8,720 nucleotides of DNA from positions 1-8,720 of the forward strand of contig CANGXK010000091.1 of assembly GCA_947457715.1 (NCBI GenBank), read 5' to 3'. Every line of letters starts with the position of its first letter. Positions within the stretch are counted from its first letter, which is position 1. Below are positions 7,204-8,720 of this stretch, piece after piece. Source of the stretch: Gemmatimonadota bacterium (GTDB lineage Bacteria > Gemmatimonadota > Gemmatimonadetes > Gemmatimonadales > Gemmatimonadaceae). The position numbers were made by a program, and so were the translations under genes. The notes beneath the pieces were generated by a model. That model did not search any database. It was not told the DNA's origin and saw nothing but the letters and a program-made list of their open reading frames with translations.

Positions 7204-7210
7204 AAGGAGG
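7204..7210 (+). promoter_or_regulatory. Strong Shine-Dalgarno deciding the TTG start of nrdJ
   Basis: AAGGAGG lies 5 bases before TTG at 7216. No in-frame ATG or GTG is close by, and the ATP-cone begins about 23 residues after this TTG, so it fixes the start. Upstream CCTCGGG (7169-7175) can pair with CCCGAAGG (7200-7207) with one bulge, so the site could be partly hidden. Confidence 0.75.
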
Positions 7211-7215
7211 CACAC

Positions 7216-8720
7216 TTGGCCGTTTCCGTCGCCCCCCGCAGTTCCGAGTTCCGAGCCAGCTACGACGCCGCCGGTATCAAGGCGGTCACGCAGGTCGTCA
7301 AGCGCGACGGCCGCTCGGCCTCGTGGGATCCCGAGCGCATCACGCGTGCGATCGCGCTGGCGTTCTACGCCTCGCATCACGACGATGCCCCGAATCCGCT
7401 CCATAACGACGCCGCGCACCGCTTCGGTCTGGGCTTCACCGACTTCGCCGACGTCTGCGCGATCACGCAGCTGGTGGTGAACACCGTCGAGCGTCGGGCC
7501 CAGGACCATGTCCCCTCGGTCGAAGAGATCCAGGACATCGTCGAAATGATGATCGCCGCGCGCGGTCATTGGGACATCGCCAAGCGCTACGTGTTGTATC
7601 GCGCCGCCCGCGCCCAGCACCGCATCAACGTGCACGGCGAGAACGGATTGCAGGACTACATCTTCCTCTCGCGCTACTCGCGCTACCGGGAAGATCTGGG
7701 TCGTCGCGAGACACCGTCGGAGGCGTTCACGCGCGTGATGGACATGCATCGCGACCACTTCGCCGACCGGGTGGATCTGCCGGTGGCCGGTTTCGGTGGA
7801 CGCACGATGCGGGCGCTCATGGCGGAAACGGAGGCTGCGCTGCAGCGTCGCGCGATCCTGCCCTCCATGCGCTCCCTGCAGTTCGGCGGCCGCGCCATCG
7901 AAGCGAACAACGCGCGCATGTTCAACTGCGCGTTCACGCACATGGACCGGCTCGACGCCTTCAAGGAATCCTTCTTTCTGCTCATGTCGGGCACGGGCGT
8001 CGGCTTCAGCGTGCAGAAGCAGCATGTGTCGCAGCTCCCCACCTTCCCGCTCCGTGCGGCGGAGAACGAGCTGCCGGTGGTGCACCACATGGTGCCCGAT
8101 ACGCTCGAAGGTTGGGCGGATGCGCTCGATGCCCTGATCCGCTCGTACCTCGACGGCACCAAGGTCGAGTTCAACTACAGCGCCGTCCGCGCACGGGGCC
8201 AGCAGCTGCGCACCTCGGGTGGTCGCGCGCCGGGGCACTTGCCGCTCAAGAAGGCGCTGTTGGCGGCCGAACGCATGCTCGATCAGGTGCCGGGCCGGGC
8301 GCTCCGTCCGATCGAAGTGTACGACATCATGATGCACGTCGCGGTCGCCGTGCTCTCCGGCGGTATCCGTCGCTCGGCCACCATCTGCCTCTTCTCGTCG
8401 GACGACGACGAAATGGCGGCGGCCAAGACGGGCAACTGGTTCGAGACCAATCCGCAGCGCGGCAAGTCGAACAACTCCGCCGTGCTCGTGCGCGAAACGG
8501 TGCAGCCGTCCGACTTCTCGAAGCTGTTCGAGTTCCAGAAGGAGTTCGGTGAACCCGGTTTCTACTTCGTGGACGACGCTGAGTATGGCGCCAACCCGTG
8601 CGTGGAAATCGGCCTCGCGCCGTACATGATCGTGGACGAAGCGGCTCAGGCGAAGCTGGCCAAGTACGGGCGCCCCGATGTGCCCGTCGGCTCGCGGGTG
8701 TCGGGCTGGCAGATGTGCAA
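7216..8720 (+). CDS. nrdJ: Class II (adenosylcobalamin-dependent) ribonucleotide reductase, partial
   Basis: Reduces ribonucleotides to deoxyribonucleotides using a cobalamin-generated thiyl radical. 501 codons are visible and the frame is open at the window end, so the C-terminal part is missing. An ATP-cone spans about residues 24-132 (VVKRDGRSASWDPERI to KRYVLYRAARAQHR), which implies overall allosteric control by ATP/dATP. The catalytic domain shows PSMRSLQFGG (216-225), the first redox cysteine Cys238 (MFNCAF), LMSGTGVGFSVQ (256-267), TSGGRAPGHLPL, SGGIRRSATICLFS (381-394), KSNNSA and FGEPGF. The class II thiyl motif is NPCVEIG (460-466, Cys462, Glu464). The second redox cysteine, Cys501 in GWQMC, is the last complete codon. 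The pattern matches Lactobacillus RTPR (NPCGEI) and the Bacteroidota-type NrdJ, not class I NrdA. The start is TTG after a strong Shine-Dalgarno. It lies downstream of a cobalamin riboswitch. Confidence 0.93.
   Translation, partial: MAVSVAPRSSEFRASYDAAGIKAVTQVVKRDGRSASWDPERITRAIALAFYASHHDDAPNPLHNDAAHRFGLGFTDFADVCAITQLVVNTVERRAQDHVPSVEEIQDIVEMMIAARGHWDIAKRYVLYRAARAQHRINVHGENGLQDYIFLSRYSRYREDLGRRETPSEAFTRVMDMHRDHFADRVDLPVAGFGGRTMRALMAETEAALQRRAILPSMRSLQFGGRAIEANNARMFNCAFTHMDRLDAFKESFFLLMSGTGVGFSVQKQHVSQLPTFPLRAAENELPVVHHMVPDTLEGWADALDALIRSYLDGTKVEFNYSAVRARGQQLRTSGGRAPGHLPLKKALLAAERMLDQVPGRALRPIEVYDIMMHVAVAVLSGGIRRSATICLFSSDDDEMAAAKTGNWFETNPQRGKSNNSAVLVRETVQPSDFSKLFEFQKEFGEPGFYFVDDAEYGANPCVEIGLAPYMIVDEAAQAKLAKYGRPDVPVGSRVSGWQMC

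Noticed and set aside
6719..7480. 253-codon plus-strand frame through the riboswitch
   Set aside because: It runs through conserved structured RNA and then out of frame with nrdJ; no protein motif.
6823..8337. 504-codon minus-strand frame
   Set aside because: Antisense to nrdJ and the riboswitch; both have strong conserved motifs on the plus strand.
7216..8720. Class I (NrdA) identity for the reductase
   Set aside because: Considered because B12 riboswitches normally precede nrdAB. NPCVEIG, GGIRRSA and SNNSA are class II RTPR-type motifs, so class II stands.

Overview
The window is GC-rich, densely coding bacterial DNA from a non-cyanobacterium. Its gene content is a cyanophycin (multi-L-arginyl-poly-L-aspartate) storage cluster followed by a cobalamin-riboswitch-controlled class II ribonucleotide reductase. 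The style (high GC, TTG starts, an ATP-cone NrdJ of the type seen in Bacteroidota and related phyla) is compatible with Gemmatimonadota, but nothing in the sequence proves the phylum.

Left part, minus strand (bases 1-5411): a tight run transcribed leftward, cphB (cyanophycinase), then cphA (cyanophycin synthetase) after a 6-base gap, then a Mur-ligase-only CphA paralogue whose TTG start overlaps the cphA stop as TTGA. The paralogue has no ATP-grasp domain and leaves the window at its C-terminal end. Bases 5412-5517 are a short divergent intergenic region. Middle, plus strand (5518-6681): iadA, an isoaspartyl dipeptidase. Together these genes cover the whole cycle: CphA polymerises Asp and Arg, CphB cuts the polymer to beta-Asp-Arg dipeptides, and IadA splits the dipeptide into Asp and Arg. 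The role of the paralogue is unknown.

Right part, plus strand (6682-8720): after iadA come a possible promoter, a 12-base direct repeat, a well-conserved cobalamin riboswitch (about 6838-7010) and a long leader with a clear intrinsic-terminator hairpin plus U-run (about 7094-7128). A strong Shine-Dalgarno then leads to a TTG-started nrdJ (7216 to the window end, 501 codons seen). NrdJ carries an ATP-cone and the class II NPCxEI active-site motif. Cobalamin riboswitches usually switch off B12-independent isozymes, so one in front of a B12-dependent reductase is the most unusual feature here, together with the ATP-grasp-less CphA paralogue.

I see no tRNA, rRNA, CRISPR array, insertion sequence or phage gene. 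The longest stretch without a gene is 6682-7215 (534 bases), and most of it is the riboswitch and its leader.
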